NCBI RefSeq assembly: GCF_003315515.1
Contig: NZ_QNRY01000025.1
Location: forward strand, 1-55,541
Length of the DNA: 55,541 bases
Direction of reading: 5' to 3'
Source of the DNA: Brenneria salicis ATCC 15712 = DSM 30166
Lineage (GTDB): Bacteria > Pseudomonadota > Gammaproteobacteria > Enterobacterales > Enterobacteriaceae
Shown here: piece by piece, positions 9,574 to 19,906 of the stretch
Layout of the letters: the number at the start of each line of letters is the position of its first letter
Numbering within the stretch: position 1 is the stretch's first letter
The notes under the pieces: generated by a model
What the model was told of the DNA's origin: nothing
The model's database searches: none
What the model saw: the letters and a program-made list of their open reading frames with translations, nothing else
Program-made: the position numbers and the translations under genes

Positions 9574-10132
9574 CTGGACTTTGTGGATAAGCCAGCCATG
9601 GTGGAAACTGGCGCTGGCGCAGATTGTCCTCATAACGGCTTTCATTTGCCTGGGGAACAGACTGGTATTGGAGGAACTCAGGCGGGAGATCGCGGTTAGC
9701 GAGCAGCAGATTGGCGAACAATCACGTGGCATACGAAATATTCAGCAGCAACTGACAACCATGCCGACGCTTGCCGAAATGCAAACCCAATTAACTGCAT
9801 GGACAAAAGACAAGACGCCATTTTCGGTGGATATGGCGGCGCAATGGGTGACGGAGCCGCTATCCCAATCCGGCGCGCTGCTGCTTTCCTGGCAGCCTGT
9901 CCAGCAGAATGCTCCGGCCACCGCTGAGGACAGCGCCTGGAACCTTAGCTTTCATTCAGACTATTCGGGCCTGATAAACGTAGTTCGTCACTTTATTTCA
10001 CTTCCCTATGTGTTGCGCCTGGAGCAGTTGATGGTGAAATCAACGGCGCAAGCATCGAAAGCGGATAGATGGTTACGCGTCGAAATGACCGTAATGAGGC
10101 CGACCGTCGGGCGGAGTCAGCGTATTGAATAG
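9554..10132 (+). CDS. hofO: HofO, PilO-like inner-membrane protein
   Basis: 192 aa from the ATG at 9554, which overlaps hofN by 20 bp and follows a G-rich ribosome-binding site. An earlier in-frame ATG at 9461 would overlap hofN by over 110 bp and is unlikely. One membrane segment (about residues 17-35) is followed by a coiled coil and a small periplasmic domain, the PilO layout. It would pair with HofN as PilO does with PilN. Assigned mainly on position and architecture. Confidence 0.8.
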   Translation: MTNPMINWTLWISQPWWKLALAQIVLITAFICLGNRLVLEELRREIAVSEQQIGEQSRGIRNIQQQLTTMPTLAEMQTQLTAWTKDKTPFSVDMAAQWVTEPLSQSGALLLSWQPVQQNAPATAEDSAWNLSFHSDYSGLINVVRHFISLPYVLRLEQLMVKSTAQASKADRWLRVEMTVMRPTVGRSQRIE

Positions 10133-10514
10133 CGTGAACAATGGCGTGCTGATGCTGGTGTCCGCGGCCTGGTTTGCTTTCGCCGCTGCGCAGGGCAACG
10201 CGGCAGACATCCCGCGCGATCCTTTTCACCCTTCATCCTTTGTGGTCTGTTCCCCGCTGAATGTGACGCGGCAGTGGCAACTGAAAGGCGTGATAGGAGC
10301 CGGTAACCATTGGGTGGGGTGGCTGGCGCAGTCAGATGCGCCGTGGCTGAAACTGAAACAGGGTGCAGTGATCCCGCCTGGGCGTTGGCAGGTCAGCCAA
10401 CTGGATAGCGCGGAGATGCAATTAACGGCGGTGACGCAAGCCGGAGCCTGCGATGGCGCGCCAATGACGGTTTCTCTGGCATCACCGTTTATGAATAAGC
10501 ATGTTGCGCAATAG
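10125..10514 (+). CDS. hofP: HofP, PilP-like periplasmic protein
   Basis: 129 aa with a signal peptide ending near QGNAA, followed by RDPFHP, the sequence that opens mature PilP proteins. PilP bridges the PilNO pair and the secretin. It overlaps hofO by 8 bp. The start used is TTG at 10125 because GGAG lies 8 nt before it; the next in-frame GTG at 10134 is too far from that site. Two conserved cysteines (in VVCSPL and GACDGA) could form a disulfide. Confidence 0.78.
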   Translation: MNSVNNGVLMLVSAAWFAFAAAQGNAADIPRDPFHPSSFVVCSPLNVTRQWQLKGVIGAGNHWVGWLAQSDAPWLKLKQGAVIPPGRWQVSQLDSAEMQLTAVTQAGACDGAPMTVSLASPFMNKHVAQ

Positions 10515-10530
10515 GAACACAAGGAAAGTT

Positions 10531-11802
10531 ATGAAGCGTTGGCTGGTACGGAAAGTAATGGCGCGAATGTTACTGTTGGTCTGTCTGGCGGTGCCCGCCA
10601 GGGCGGAAGAACCGATATCCATGGCGTTTGAGGATTCTCCTGTTCAGCGGGTACTTCATGCATTGGCGGACCATCAGCAATTGAATCTGGTGGTCGCCCC
10701 CGGCGTTGCGGGCAACCTGAGCGTGCGACTGGTGGATGTCCCCTGGCGGCAGGCGTTGGATATCGTGTTGCGCATGGGACAGTTGACGATGGAGCGTGAT
10801 GGCAGTGTGTTGCTGGTCTATCCTGCGGCACATCTCGAAGCCGTCGAGCGTCGAAAAGAGGAACTGTCGGCCCGACAAACGCAAAAGCAACCGTTGCAGA
10901 ATCTCTCTGTCACGCTGAAGTATGCACAGGCCGACGAAGTGGCTGGCAGCGTGCTGGCGCAACGCGGCACATTGCTGACGGAGCGCGGCAGCGTGACGGT
11001 GGACAAGCGAACTAATACGTTGCTGATTCGCGATACCGAAGCGGTATTGGCGCAGATTAAGCCCTGGATAAATGAACTGGATTTGCCGTTATCACAAGTG
11101 CAATTGGCGGCGCATATCGTGACGATCAGCAGTGAGAATCTGCAAGAACTGGGCGTCAATTGGGGGCTGGGAACCGGTGAGGCGACAAACAGGGCGTTAC
11201 GGCTGAATAATTTCAACGTCAGTCTGCCTGTCGATACGCCGGCAATAAATGCCGGGTTTCATCTGGCGCGGTTAAATGGCCGCTTGCTTGATTTGGAGTT
11301 AATGGCGCTGGAGCAGGAAAATCAGGTTGAAATCATTGCCAGCCCACGGCTTTTTACCGCTCATCAGCAGACGGCCAGCATTAAACAGGGGACAGAAATT
11401 CCTTATCAGGTTTCCAGCGGCACCAGCGGATCGACATCGATCGAGTTTAAGGAAGCCGTGCTGGGGATGGAAGTCACGCCCAGTATCCAGCGGGCCGGAC
11501 GCATCACGCTAAATTTGAAAATCAGTCAGAATATGCCGGGACAGACGATAAAACAGAGTGACAACGGCGAAGCGCTGGCGATCGATAAGCAGGAAATACA
11601 AACGCAAGTCACGGTGGCCGATGGCGAAACCATTGTTTTGGGCGGGATCTTCCAGCAGCAGAAGAAGCGCCGTTATCGTCAGGTGCCAGCGTTAGGGAAT
11701 ATTCCCGTATTGGGGCATTTATTCAAAAATAATGCTCAGCAGCGCACCCGGCGGGAGTTGGTTATTTTTATTACACCAACCCTGATCCCGCCGTTGTCGT
11801 AA
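10531..11802 (+). CDS. hofQ: HofQ, secretin for DNA uptake
   Basis: Outer-membrane secretin of the PilQ/ComE type, forming the channel of the hof machine. The 423-aa product starts at the ATG at 10531 after AAGGAA and has a cleavable signal peptide (cleavage likely after ARA). A secretin N-terminal domain comes next (about residues 25-100). Then there is an NolW-like domain containing VDKRTNTLLIRD. The C-terminal secretin core includes EIIASPRLFT and GETIVLGGIF. E. coli HofQ is 412 aa. It is the last gene of the operon. Confidence 0.92.
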   Translation: MKRWLVRKVMARMLLLVCLAVPARAEEPISMAFEDSPVQRVLHALADHQQLNLVVAPGVAGNLSVRLVDVPWRQALDIVLRMGQLTMERDGSVLLVYPAAHLEAVERRKEELSARQTQKQPLQNLSVTLKYAQADEVAGSVLAQRGTLLTERGSVTVDKRTNTLLIRDTEAVLAQIKPWINELDLPLSQVQLAAHIVTISSENLQELGVNWGLGTGEATNRALRLNNFNVSLPVDTPAINAGFHLARLNGRLLDLELMALEQENQVEIIASPRLFTAHQQTASIKQGTEIPYQVSSGTSGSTSIEFKEAVLGMEVTPSIQRAGRITLNLKISQNMPGQTIKQSDNGEALAIDKQEIQTQVTVADGETIVLGGIFQQQKKRRYRQVPALGNIPVLGHLFKNNAQQRTRRELVIFITPTLIPPLS

Positions 11803-12151
11803 AAAAGCCTGTTCTATTCTCTGTTTATAAGGGGCGTTTTCATGAAAGCGGCGCAATATTTTGATTGATTCATGCCTTCTAAGTTTGACGCTGCGGCGGA
11901 TTTAGCTTACAAGGGTTAGCGAATTGAGCACAGAAGTGTTGTTCCACCGAAAATGTCGATAAAACACACGATATTATCCGCCTGGATGAGGTGTGACATT
12001 TTATTCGGTTGCCAAACCACCCTGAGTATTGAGATAATTTTTTGTCTGATTCTCGCACTATCGCTCATGAGGTTTCAGTTTAGGTCCCGTCGCTGGGTTG
12101 ATTGGCGGGGCGGGTTATCATTAACGAATTGTCTTAGTAATACCAAAAAAC
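11803..12151. other. Leader region of aroK
   Basis: 349 bp with no convincing gene. A 105-codon open frame starting at 11953 runs into aroK in another frame and has no family signature. The aroK promoters should lie here; E. coli also has a long aroK leader. I see no canonical terminator after hofQ, so read-through into aroK is possible. Confidence 0.5.
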
Positions 12152-12673
12152 ATGGCAGAGAAACGCAATATCTTTCTGGTTGGGCCTATGGGTGCCGGCA
12201 AAAGCACTATTGGCCGTCAGTTAGCTCAGCAACTCAATATGGAGTTTTTCGACTCCGATCAAGAAATTGAGCGACGCACCGGGGCTGATGTGGGCTGGGT
12301 ATTCGATGTGGAAGGCGAAGAGGGTTTCCGCGATCGTGAAGAGAAAGTCATTAATGAATTGACGGAGAAACAGGGTATTGTCCTGGCGACAGGGGGCGGT
12401 TCGGTTAAATCACGTGAGACGCGCAATCGTCTTTCCGCACGTGGTGTTGTCGTGTATCTGGAAACGACGATCGAAAAGCAGCTTGCCCGCACTCAGCGCG
12501 ATAAAAAGCGTCCGTTGCTTCAGGTTGAAACACCGCCGCGTGAAGTTCTGGAAGAGTTGGCGAGAGAGCGGAATCCGTTGTACGAGGAGATCGCGGATGT
12601 CACTATCCGAACCGACGAACAGAGCGCCAAAGTAGTTGCCAACCAGATCATCAATATGCTGGAAAGTAACTGA
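12152..12673 (+). CDS. aroK: Shikimate kinase I
   Basis: Phosphorylates shikimate at the 3-OH with ATP, the fifth step of the chorismate pathway. The 173 aa equal E. coli AroK. The P-loop GPMGAGKST lies at about residues 10-18. The shikimate-binding DSDQEIE motif and the GGG motif of LATGGGSV follow, then the lid region RDKKRPLL. First gene of the aroK-aroB-damX-dam-rpe-gph-trpS superoperon. Confidence 0.97.
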   Translation: MAEKRNIFLVGPMGAGKSTIGRQLAQQLNMEFFDSDQEIERRTGADVGWVFDVEGEEGFRDREEKVINELTEKQGIVLATGGGSVKSRETRNRLSARGVVVYLETTIEKQLARTQRDKKRPLLQVETPPREVLEELARERNPLYEEIADVTIRTDEQSAKVVANQIINMLESN

Positions 12674-12728
12674 TTTTAATGCATGATTTTTTATATCATG
12701 CTGATTCTAAACAGGCTATTGAACGAGC

Positions 12729-13814
12729 ATGGAAAGAATTACCGTAACATTAGCGGAACGTAGTTATCCCATTACGATAGCCGCCGGATTGTTTGATGAT
12801 TCGGCTTCTTTTATGCCGTTGCAGGCCGGGGAACAGGCCATGCTGGTAACCAACCAGACGTTGGCCCCTCTTTATCTTGAGCGTGTCCGCCGTGTGCTTG
12901 AGCAAAACGGGGTGCATGTTGATCAGGTCATTTTGCCAGATGGCGAGAAATACAAATCCCTGACCGTATTGGATCAGGTATTTACCGCATTGCTCGCCAA
13001 GCCACATGGTCGCGACACCACCATCGTTGCCTTGGGCGGCGGTGTGATTGGCGATCTTGCCGGTTTCGCGGCCGCGAGCTATCAGCGCGGCGTTCGTTTT
13101 ATCCAGGTGCCGACCACGCTGCTGGCGCAAGTGGACTCATCTGTCGGTGGTAAAACCGCGGTGAATCACCCGCTGGGTAAAAACATGATCGGCGCTTTCT
13201 ACCAACCGGCATCGGTGGTTATCGATCTGGATTGCCTGAATACCTTGCCTGCCCGCGAATTGTCGTCAGGACTGGCGGAAGTCATTAAGTACGGCATTAT
13301 TCTGGATGGCGCTTTCTTTGTCTGGCTGGAAGAGAACATTGACGCGGTTCGTTCACTGCAAGCTGATGCGCTGGCTTACTGTATCCGTCGTTGTTGCGAA
13401 CTAAAAGCCGCTGTTGTCGCCGCCGATGAACGTGAGAGCGGCATACGGGCGTTGCTTAACCTTGGTCATACCTACGGCCACGCGATTGAAGCGGAAATGG
13501 GATACGGCAATTGGCTGCATGGCGAAGCGGTTGCCGCCGGAATGGTGATGGCGGCCCAAACCGCCCGTCGTCTCGGACAGTTTTCCGCCGGTGATATCGA
13601 ACGTATCAAATCGTTGCTGGTTCGCTCTGGCTTGCCGGTCAATGGGCCGCAACAGATGGCGCCGGAATCTTATCTTCCCCATATGATGCGTGATAAAAAA
13701 GTGCTGGCGGGTGAACTGCGTCTGGTGCTGCCGACTGCTATTGGCCGTTCCGAAGTTCGTGGCGGCGTGGCGCATGATACTGTGCTGGCGTCGATAGCGG
13801 ATTGTCTTGCCTGA
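12729..13814 (+). CDS. aroB: 3-Dehydroquinate synthase
   Basis: NAD- and metal-dependent enzyme that cyclises DAHP to 3-dehydroquinate, the second shikimate-pathway step. The 361-aa product has the family length. Visible motifs are the NAD-binding glycine run [13 protein letters not shown], the segment [20 protein letters not shown], and metal ligands in the E of GLAEVIKYG and the His residues of [12 protein letters not shown] and LHGEAV. It lies 55 bp after aroK. Confidence 0.98.
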   Translation: MERITVTLAERSYPITIAAGLFDDSASFMPLQAGEQAMLVTNQTLAPLYLERVRRVLEQNGVHVDQVILPDGEKYKSLTVLDQVFTALLAKPHGRDTTIVALGGGVIGDLAGFAAASYQRGVRFIQVPTTLLAQVDSSVGGKTAVNHPLGKNMIGAFYQPASVVIDLDCLNTLPARELSSGLAEVIKYGIILDGAFFVWLEENIDAVRSLQADALAYCIRRCCELKAAVVAADERESGIRALLNLGHTYGHAIEAEMGYGNWLHGEAVAAGMVMAAQTARRLGQFSAGDIERIKSLLVRSGLPVNGPQQMAPESYLPHMMRDKKVLAGELRLVLPTAIGRSEVRGGVAHDTVLASIADCLA

Positions 13815-13964
13815 GAAGCTCTCTGCGATGTTAACGAAATAACACGTGTTAACGACAGATGAGCGACCATGGTTTATGGTTAATAAAATACAATGCATTA
13901 TGATTTAACAATTCGTGACGGCGAGCATGTCACGAGTTTTAGCCTTTCAGTTGGAGGGTTGTAA

Positions 13965-14927
13965 ATGGATGAGTTTAAACCGGAAGATGAGCTGAAGCCT
14001 GACGCCAGTGACCGTCGACCCACACGGCAGCATAAAAACAGCCGTTTTTCCGTACCGAAAATCACGCTTTCCAGACAACACCTGATGATTGGTGTCGGGA
14101 TTTTGGTGCTGGTATTGCTGATTATTGGGATTGGTTCCGCTTTACAGGCGCCTTCTCGTCCAGAAACGCCTCAGGTTCAAGGACAATCTCAAACTCAAGG
14201 TCAAAGCGGCGTTGAAAAACGTATCGACCTCTCTTCGTCGACTTCCATGACGCCAGACTCACCGCCTGCCATGTCAACGGAAACCCCGGCGACGGCTGCC
14301 GGCGATGCTGCGCCTGCGCCACAGACGCTGAGTGCGCCGCCTATAGCCGGTACGCCAACGCAAGCCGCCATACAGCCGACGCCGAGCGGTCAGCAGCGCA
14401 TTGAATTGCCGGGTAATATGACGGACGCGCTTACCCAACAGCAGGATCGCGTCAATGCATTCTCCCAGGGTGCGACCGGCACCTCGTTGCCTACGTCGCC
14501 GGCGACGCTCGCCCCTGCCGCAAAGACGCCTGCGCGTACACCTGCGGAAAAAAATACTCACAGTACCAGCAAGCCTGCGACGACGAGCACGCCGAAAGCG
14601 GCGACCAGCAAGCCAGCAAATGCGGGTAGCACATCTTCCGCGTCGGGCAGTTCGATCCCAAACGCGCCTGCCAGTCACTTTACTTTGCAACTGAGCAGCG
14701 CATCCCGTTCAGATACGCTGAAAGCCTACGCCAGACAGCATAACCTGACCCATTCGTGGGTTTATGAAACTAAACGTGATGGAAAATCCTGGTATGTGTT
14801 AGTCACTGGAGTCTATGCTTCCTCCGCTGAAGCAAAACGGGCCATTGCTACATTGCCCGCTGATGTACAAGCGAAAAAACCGTGGGTTAAGCCGATCCGT
14901 CAGGTGAAGCAGGACTTGAATAAGTAA
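13965..14927 (+). CDS. damX: DamX, SPOR-domain cell-division protein
   Basis: Inner-membrane protein that binds denuded septal glycan. The N-terminal cytoplasmic part (residues 1-40, acidic then basic) is followed by one membrane segment (41-60). A long Pro/Thr/Ala/Ser-rich periplasmic linker and a C-terminal SPOR domain (about 240-315, opening HFTLQLSSAS) complete it. At 320 aa it is clearly shorter than the 428 aa of E. coli. The difference lies in the cytoplasmic part and linker, while membrane segment and SPOR domain are intact. GGAGG precedes the ATG. Confidence 0.93.
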   Translation: MDEFKPEDELKPDASDRRPTRQHKNSRFSVPKITLSRQHLMIGVGILVLVLLIIGIGSALQAPSRPETPQVQGQSQTQGQSGVEKRIDLSSSTSMTPDSPPAMSTETPATAAGDAAPAPQTLSAPPIAGTPTQAAIQPTPSGQQRIELPGNMTDALTQQQDRVNAFSQGATGTSLPTSPATLAPAAKTPARTPAEKNTHSTSKPATTSTPKAATSKPANAGSTSSASGSSIPNAPASHFTLQLSSASRSDTLKAYARQHNLTHSWVYETKRDGKSWYVLVTGVYASSAEAKRAIATLPADVQAKKPWVKPIRQVKQDLNK

Positions 14928-15006
14928 CACCAATTTTAGCCCTGATGTGCTGTCTGACACAGAGTACAATCCGCGGCTCTGACACGTATGAGTAACTAAC
15001 GACGGC

Positions 15007-15819
15007 ATGAAGAAAAACCGCGCTTTTTTAAAATGGGCTGGTGGTAAATATCCGCTGGTAGAAGAGATTCGTCGCTATTTACCCGCAGGAGACTGCCTTA
15101 TCGAGCCCTTTGTTGGTGCGGGTTCTGTATTTCTGAATACAGAATACGACAACTACATATTGGCCGATATCAATAGCGATTTGATCAATCTGTATAACAT
15201 CGTCAAATCAAATACTGACGAATTTGTGCGTGACTCTCGCAAGTTGTTTACCGAGGAAGTCAATTCCTCCACGACGTTTTACCTGCTGCGCAAAGAGTTT
15301 AATCTTTGTACCGACGCTTATCGTCGCGCGGTATTGTTCCTGTATCTGAACCGCCACTGTTACAACGGCCTGTGCCGTTACAACATGCGCGGCGAATTCA
15401 ATGTGCCATTCGGACGTTACAAGAAGCCCTATTTTCCAGAAGAGGAAATTCGCTGGTTTGCGTTCAAAGCCAGAAGTGCGACCTTTGTCTGTGAACATTA
15501 TCAGCAAACGCTGAACAAAGCGGCGCCGGGTTCAGTTGTGTATTGCGATCCGCCTTATGCGCCTTTGTCGGCGACCGCGAATTTTACAGCGTATCACACC
15601 AATAATTTCAACCATGTCGATCAGCAGAACCTGGCTCGGTTGGCGCAGCGCTTGTCGGTTGAAAACCAGATCCCGGTGCTCATTTCCAACCATGATACGG
15701 TGCTGACCCGTGAATGGTATCAGGATGCCTCACTTTATGTGGTCAAAGCGCGTCGGACGATTAGCAGTAATATTCTTGGTCGTAGTAAAGTAAACGAATT
15801 ATTGGCCCTGTATTGTTAA
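15007..15819 (+). CDS. dam: Dam, GATC adenine-N6 methyltransferase
   Basis: Methylates adenine in GATC using SAM, for mismatch-repair strand choice and replication timing. The 270-aa product starts with MKKNRAFLKWAGGK. The SAM-binding motif is in EPFVGAGSVF (about residues 35-44), a second cofactor segment is LADINSDLI, and the catalytic motif IV is DPPY in YCDPPYAPL (about residue 181). Conserved position after damX. An orphan methyltransferase with no partner nuclease beside it. Confidence 0.97.
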   Translation: MKKNRAFLKWAGGKYPLVEEIRRYLPAGDCLIEPFVGAGSVFLNTEYDNYILADINSDLINLYNIVKSNTDEFVRDSRKLFTEEVNSSTTFYLLRKEFNLCTDAYRRAVLFLYLNRHCYNGLCRYNMRGEFNVPFGRYKKPYFPEEEIRWFAFKARSATFVCEHYQQTLNKAAPGSVVYCDPPYAPLSATANFTAYHTNNFNHVDQQNLARLAQRLSVENQIPVLISNHDTVLTREWYQDASLYVVKARRTISSNILGRSKVNELLALYC

Positions 15820-15947
15820 TTGGTCGGCAGTAAGCAGGGTTAAAACCAACGAAAGATGATTGGCTGTCAATAACCATCGCTGATCGGAAGGTGGGTAAAC
15901 GCAAGCGCCGACAGCAGAGATTCGGACTTTATCGTTTGGAGAAGCGA

Positions 15948-16625
15948 ATGAAATCATTTTTAATCGCCCCGTCTATTCTGTCGGCGGATTTTGCCCGGCT
16001 TGGCGAGGATACCGCCAACGTACTGTCCGCCGGGGCTGATGTGGTGCACTTTGATGTGATGGACAATCACTATGTGCCTAATCTGACCATCGGCCCGCAG
16101 GTGCTCAAAGCGTTGCGCGATTACGGCATTACCGCCCCGATTGATGTGCATCTGATGGTGAAACCGGTTGATCGCATCATTCCCGATTTCGCCCAGGCGG
16201 GCGCGAGTTTCATTACTTTCCACCCGGAAGCGTCGGAACATATCGATCGTTCCCTGCAATTAATTAAAGATCATGGCTGTAAAGCGGGGCTGGTTTTCAA
16301 TCCGGCAACGCCGCTCAGCTATCTCGATTACGTGATGGATAAACTGGACATCATTCTGCTGATGTCCGTCAATCCAGGCTTTGGCGGCCAATCCTTTATT
16401 CCGGGAACTTTGGATAAACTGCGTCAGGTACGCAGGCTGATTGACGACAGCGGTTATGACATCCGTCTTGAGGTGGATGGCGGCGTCAAAGTGGATAACA
16501 TCGGCGATATCGCCGCGGCTGGTGCGGATATGTTTGTGGCGGGCTCGGCTATTTTTGGTGCAGCGGATTACCGTGCCGTCATTGAGCGGATGCGCGCTGA
16601 AATAGCCAGGGTGAATCATGGCTGA
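15948..16625 (+). CDS. rpe: Ribulose-5-phosphate 3-epimerase
   Basis: Interconverts ribulose-5-P and xylulose-5-P in the pentose phosphate pathway. The 225 aa equal E. coli Rpe when started at the ATG at 15948 (MKSFLIAPS), which has TTGGAG upstream. An in-frame start at 15891 would add 19 basic residues foreign to the family. TIM-barrel motifs are visible: [11 protein letters not shown] (metal-binding D and H), VHLMV, FHPEAS, and the phosphate-binding VDGGVK. Confidence 0.97.
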   Translation: MKSFLIAPSILSADFARLGEDTANVLSAGADVVHFDVMDNHYVPNLTIGPQVLKALRDYGITAPIDVHLMVKPVDRIIPDFAQAGASFITFHPEASEHIDRSLQLIKDHGCKAGLVFNPATPLSYLDYVMDKLDIILLMSVNPGFGGQSFIPGTLDKLRQVRRLIDDSGYDIRLEVDGGVKVDNIGDIAAAGADMFVAGSAIFGAADYRAVIERMRAEIARVNHG

Positions 16626-17322
16626 CATGACGTCGATCCGCGGGCTGGCGTTTGATTTGGACGGCACGCTGATCAATAGCGCGCCAGGGCTGGCTGCCGC
16701 GATGGATCTCGCTTTGCTGGCGCAATCCTTGCCGGCGGCTGGCGAGGCGCGGGTCGCCACCTGGATTGGCAATGGCGCGGACGTGTTGGTTGAGCGGGCA
16801 TTGCGTTGGGCGGGGGTTGAACCGACCGCAGCGCGGCGTAGTGAAACGCGCAAACAGTTTAACCACTATTATGCTGAAACCGTGGAGCGCGGCAGCGCGC
16901 TCTATCCTCAGGTGAAGGAAACGCTGGCGGCCCTGGCGCAACGTGGTTTTCCTCTGGCTGTCGTGACCAACAAACCTACGCCATTCGTCGCGCCGTTGCT
17001 GACGTCGCTGGGAATTGGCGAGTACTTTTCGCTGATTATCGGCGGCGACGATGTGGTGGCGAAAAAGCCGCACCCCGCGCCGTTGTATCTGGTTCTGGGT
17101 ACGTTGGGACTACGCGCCGGCGAGTTACTGTTTGTGGGCGATTCGCGTAATGATATTCAGGCGTCTCAGGCTGCCCGCTGCCCCTGCGTCGGTATGACTT
17201 ATGGATATAACTATGGCGAAGCGATCGAATTGAGTCGTCCAGACATCGTGCTGGATCGTTTTGCCGATCTCTTGCCCCTTGTCGGGCCGTCATCTTCAAA
17301 AAATCAGGAAGCATTAGCATGA
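16618..17322 (+). CDS. gph: Phosphoglycolate phosphatase
   Basis: HAD-family phosphatase that removes 2-phosphoglycolate formed during repair of oxidised DNA 3' ends. It has 234 aa; E. coli Gph is 252. Motif [15 protein letters not shown] lies near the N-terminus, motif II is in VVTNKP, the motif III lysine is in [10 protein letters not shown], and motif IV is [10 protein letters not shown]. It overlaps the end of rpe by 8 bp and trpS by 4 bp, so translation is coupled. Confidence 0.95.
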   Translation: MADMTSIRGLAFDLDGTLINSAPGLAAAMDLALLAQSLPAAGEARVATWIGNGADVLVERALRWAGVEPTAARRSETRKQFNHYYAETVERGSALYPQVKETLAALAQRGFPLAVVTNKPTPFVAPLLTSLGIGEYFSLIIGGDDVVAKKPHPAPLYLVLGTLGLRAGELLFVGDSRNDIQASQAARCPCVGMTYGYNYGEAIELSRPDIVLDRFADLLPLVGPSSSKNQEALA

Positions 17323-18326
17323 GTAAACCCATTGTATTTAGCGGTGCACAACCGTCAGGGGAATTGACCATTGGTAACTACATGGGTGCGTTACGTCAGT
17401 GGGTGAATATGCAGGATGACTATGATTGCATCTATTGCATCGTTGACTTGCACGCCATTACGGTACGTCAGGATCCGCAGCAGTTGCGCAAAGCGACACT
17501 GGATACGCTGGCGCTTTATCTTGCCTGTGGGATCGACCCGAAGAAGAGCACTATTTTTGTTCAGTCTCATGTACCGGAACATAGTCAACTGAGTTGGGTG
17601 CTGAACTGCTATGCGTATTTCGGTGAACTGAGCCGTATGACGCAATTTAAAGATAAATCAGTGCGTTACGAAGAAAATATCAACGCGGGTCTCTTTGATT
17701 ATCCGGTTTTGATGGCGGCGGATATCCTGTTGTACCAAACCACTCAGGTGCCGGTGGGCGAAGATCAGAAACAGCATCTGGAACTGAGCCGCGATATCGC
17801 CCAGCGTTTCAACAGTTTGTACGGTGAAAACATTTTTAAAATACCGGAACCGTTTATACCGAAATCCGGCGCTCGCGTAATGTCGCTGCTGGACCCGACC
17901 AGGAAGATGTCCAAGTCGGACGATAACCGCAACAATGTGATTGGTCTGCTTGAAGAACCGAAAGCGGTGGTGAAGAAAATCAAACGTGCGGTAACGGATT
18001 CCGACGAGCCGCCGGTTGTTCGCTACGATATCGTCAATAAAGCCGGTGTATCCAACTTGCTGGATATACTGTCTGGGGTGACGGGAAAAACCATTGTCGA
18101 ACTGGAGCAGGCGTTCAGCGGTCAGATGTATGGTCACCTGAAAGGCGCCGTCGCTGATGCGGTATCAGGGATGTTGACGGAATTGCAGGCGCGTTATCAT
18201 CGTTTCCGCGCTGACGAAGCCTTTTTGCAGCAGGTGATGCGTGAGGGAGCGGAAAAAGCCAGCGCGCGCGCGCAGGTAACATTGAAAAAAGTTTATGACG
18301 CGGTTGGATTTGTACCCCGTCCGTAA
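17319..18326 (+). CDS. trpS: Tryptophanyl-tRNA synthetase
   Basis: Class Ic aminoacyl-tRNA synthetase, 335 aa (334 in E. coli). The HIGH-type motif is TIGN in [10 protein letters not shown] (about residue 16) and the KMSKS loop is KMSKSDD (about residue 195). The start codon overlaps the gph stop (ATGA). It ends the aroK superoperon and is followed by a strong terminator. Confidence 0.98.
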   Translation: MSKPIVFSGAQPSGELTIGNYMGALRQWVNMQDDYDCIYCIVDLHAITVRQDPQQLRKATLDTLALYLACGIDPKKSTIFVQSHVPEHSQLSWVLNCYAYFGELSRMTQFKDKSVRYEENINAGLFDYPVLMAADILLYQTTQVPVGEDQKQHLELSRDIAQRFNSLYGENIFKIPEPFIPKSGARVMSLLDPTRKMSKSDDNRNNVIGLLEEPKAVVKKIKRAVTDSDEPPVVRYDIVNKAGVSNLLDILSGVTGKTIVELEQAFSGQMYGHLKGAVADAVSGMLTELQARYHRFRADEAFLQQVMREGAEKASARAQVTLKKVYDAVGFVPRP

Positions 18327-18331
18327 ACGTT

Positions 18332-18368
18332 AAAAAATCAGGAGGCGGTGCCTCCTGATTACGTTTTT
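18332..18368. terminator. Bidirectional terminator of trpS and the amidohydrolase gene
   Basis: A perfect 11-bp stem (AATCAGGAGGC / GCCTCCTGATT) with a 3-nt loop. T-rich sequence follows on the plus strand (ACGTTTTT). On the minus strand the six A's at 18332-18337 give a T-run, so it can serve both trpS and the convergent operon. Confidence 0.88.
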
Positions 18369-18392
18369 CAGACGCTTACTGCTTTATTCCCA

Positions 18393-19847
18393 TCATTGCG
18401 GCAGCGGTGGAAACACGTCATCCGGGATTGGGTTCTCGAACGGCGTCTTCTGGAACCTGGCCTGATGGTCGGCTTTGGCCTGAGCGATCAAGTCCGGCGT
18501 CAACATCAGGTCGATAGCCAACGATGCCATCGCTTTAGCCGCATATTCCATCCCTTTGTGCGCCGCCGCCGTTTTACCCTGCGCAACCAATTGCCATGAG
18601 TGGGCCGGCGTGCCGATCGCATAGGTCGCGCTGCGGATCTGTACGGTTGGCACCACCCAGCTTACGGTTCCCACATCGGTAGAGCCGATAAAGGCTTCGT
18701 TAGGGCTGTAGAGCGGATAGATGCCATCGTGCAACGCCAGATCCGCCTGTGGTTCTACCCCAAACCGCGCGTAAGCATTCGCAATGTCTTCCGCGGTCAT
18801 CGCGGCCTGAAATTTAGCGGCGAGTTGGCGATCGTGTTCATCAAACTCAATCGGCCCCAGCGTCAACAAATGTTCATGCATGCGCTGCTCCAGCGGCGGA
18901 TTGCCGATCAGGTTGGCGTCACCGCTAATCACTTCGTGGCTGACTTCGGTTTCCGTCATCAACGCGGCGCCTTCGGCGATCTTTTTTACCCGTTTGACCA
19001 ACTGATGCAACTCCGGCAACTGACGCGCTCGCACCAGATACCTCACCGTGGCATTCGCCTGCACCACGTTGGGCGCATGACCGCCGCTGTCGGTGATGGC
19101 GTAATGTACGCGGGCGGATGAAGGCATATGCTCGCGCATATAGTTAACGCCGACGTTCATCAATTCGACGGCATCAAGTGCGCTGCGTCCCAGATGCGGA
19201 CTGCTGGCGGCATGCGATGCCCGGCCTTTGAAGTGAAAATTCAGTTCGTTGCAGGCCAGCGATACCGGACTGTTGACGCCGGTAAAGGTCGCCGGGTGCC
19301 AGCAGATCGCGATATCCACATCGTCAAACACGCCGGCTTTGACCATAAAGCCTTTCGACGATCCGCCTTCTTCCGCCGGGCAACCATAGAAACGAACGGT
19401 TCCCGGTATCGCGTGCTTTTGCAGGTAATCCTTAACGGCTGTCGCGGCCTGTAATGCGGCGGTGCCCAATAGGTTATGTCCGCAGCCGTGCCCATTGCCG
19501 CCCTTTTCCAACGGCGCGGGTTCTGCGACATTCGCCTGCTGACTTAATCCTGGCAGCGCATCATACTCGCCGAGGATAGCGATGACGGGCTTTCCTGCGC
19601 CAAATTCGCCCAATAATGCGGTGGGCATACCGGCAATGCCTTGCGTCAGGCGAAAACCTTCTGCTTTCAGCACCGTCTCATGCTGCGCGGCAGAACGATA
19701 TTCCTGATAGTTCAACTCCGGCGTGTCCCATATGCCATCACTCAGGGTAAAAAACTGTTGCCGTTTAGCCGCAATTAATCCGCAGAGATCTTCCACGGTT
19801 TGCCGATTGACGGGCGGCAATATCTTTTCAGTCGGTACTGGGTTCAT
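18393..19847 (-). CDS. M20 family amidohydrolase, AbgB-like
   Basis: Zinc amidohydrolase of the M20D type (AbgB p-aminobenzoyl-glutamate hydrolase, N-acyl-amino-acid and auxin-conjugate hydrolases). 484 aa, close to the 481 of E. coli AbgB. Putative metal ligands are conserved: Cys and His of GHGCGHN (about residue 135), the Glu pair of PAEEGG, His of CWHP, and His of GTPAHSW near the C-terminus. A lid/dimerisation domain starting around ELNFHFKGRASHAA splits the catalytic domain. No signal peptide, so cytoplasmic. It is the last gene of an operon with a polar amino-acid ABC importer, which suggests that an imported N-acyl or amide compound is hydrolysed. The substrate is unknown. Confidence 0.85.
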   Translation of the reverse strand: MNPVPTEKILPPVNRQTVEDLCGLIAAKRQQFFTLSDGIWDTPELNYQEYRSAAQHETVLKAEGFRLTQGIAGMPTALLGEFGAGKPVIAILGEYDALPGLSQQANVAEPAPLEKGGNGHGCGHNLLGTAALQAATAVKDYLQKHAIPGTVRFYGCPAEEGGSSKGFMVKAGVFDDVDIAICWHPATFTGVNSPVSLACNELNFHFKGRASHAASSPHLGRSALDAVELMNVGVNYMREHMPSSARVHYAITDSGGHAPNVVQANATVRYLVRARQLPELHQLVKRVKKIAEGAALMTETEVSHEVISGDANLIGNPPLEQRMHEHLLTLGPIEFDEHDRQLAAKFQAAMTAEDIANAYARFGVEPQADLALHDGIYPLYSPNEAFIGSTDVGTVSWVVPTVQIRSATYAIGTPAHSWQLVAQGKTAAAHKGMEYAAKAMASLAIDLMLTPDLIAQAKADHQARFQKTPFENPIPDDVFPPLPQ

Positions 19848-19906
19848 GCGCTATATGCTCTTCATTTTGTCATGACAAGGAAATGGGGATTCATGTTCTG
19901 AGAGAC

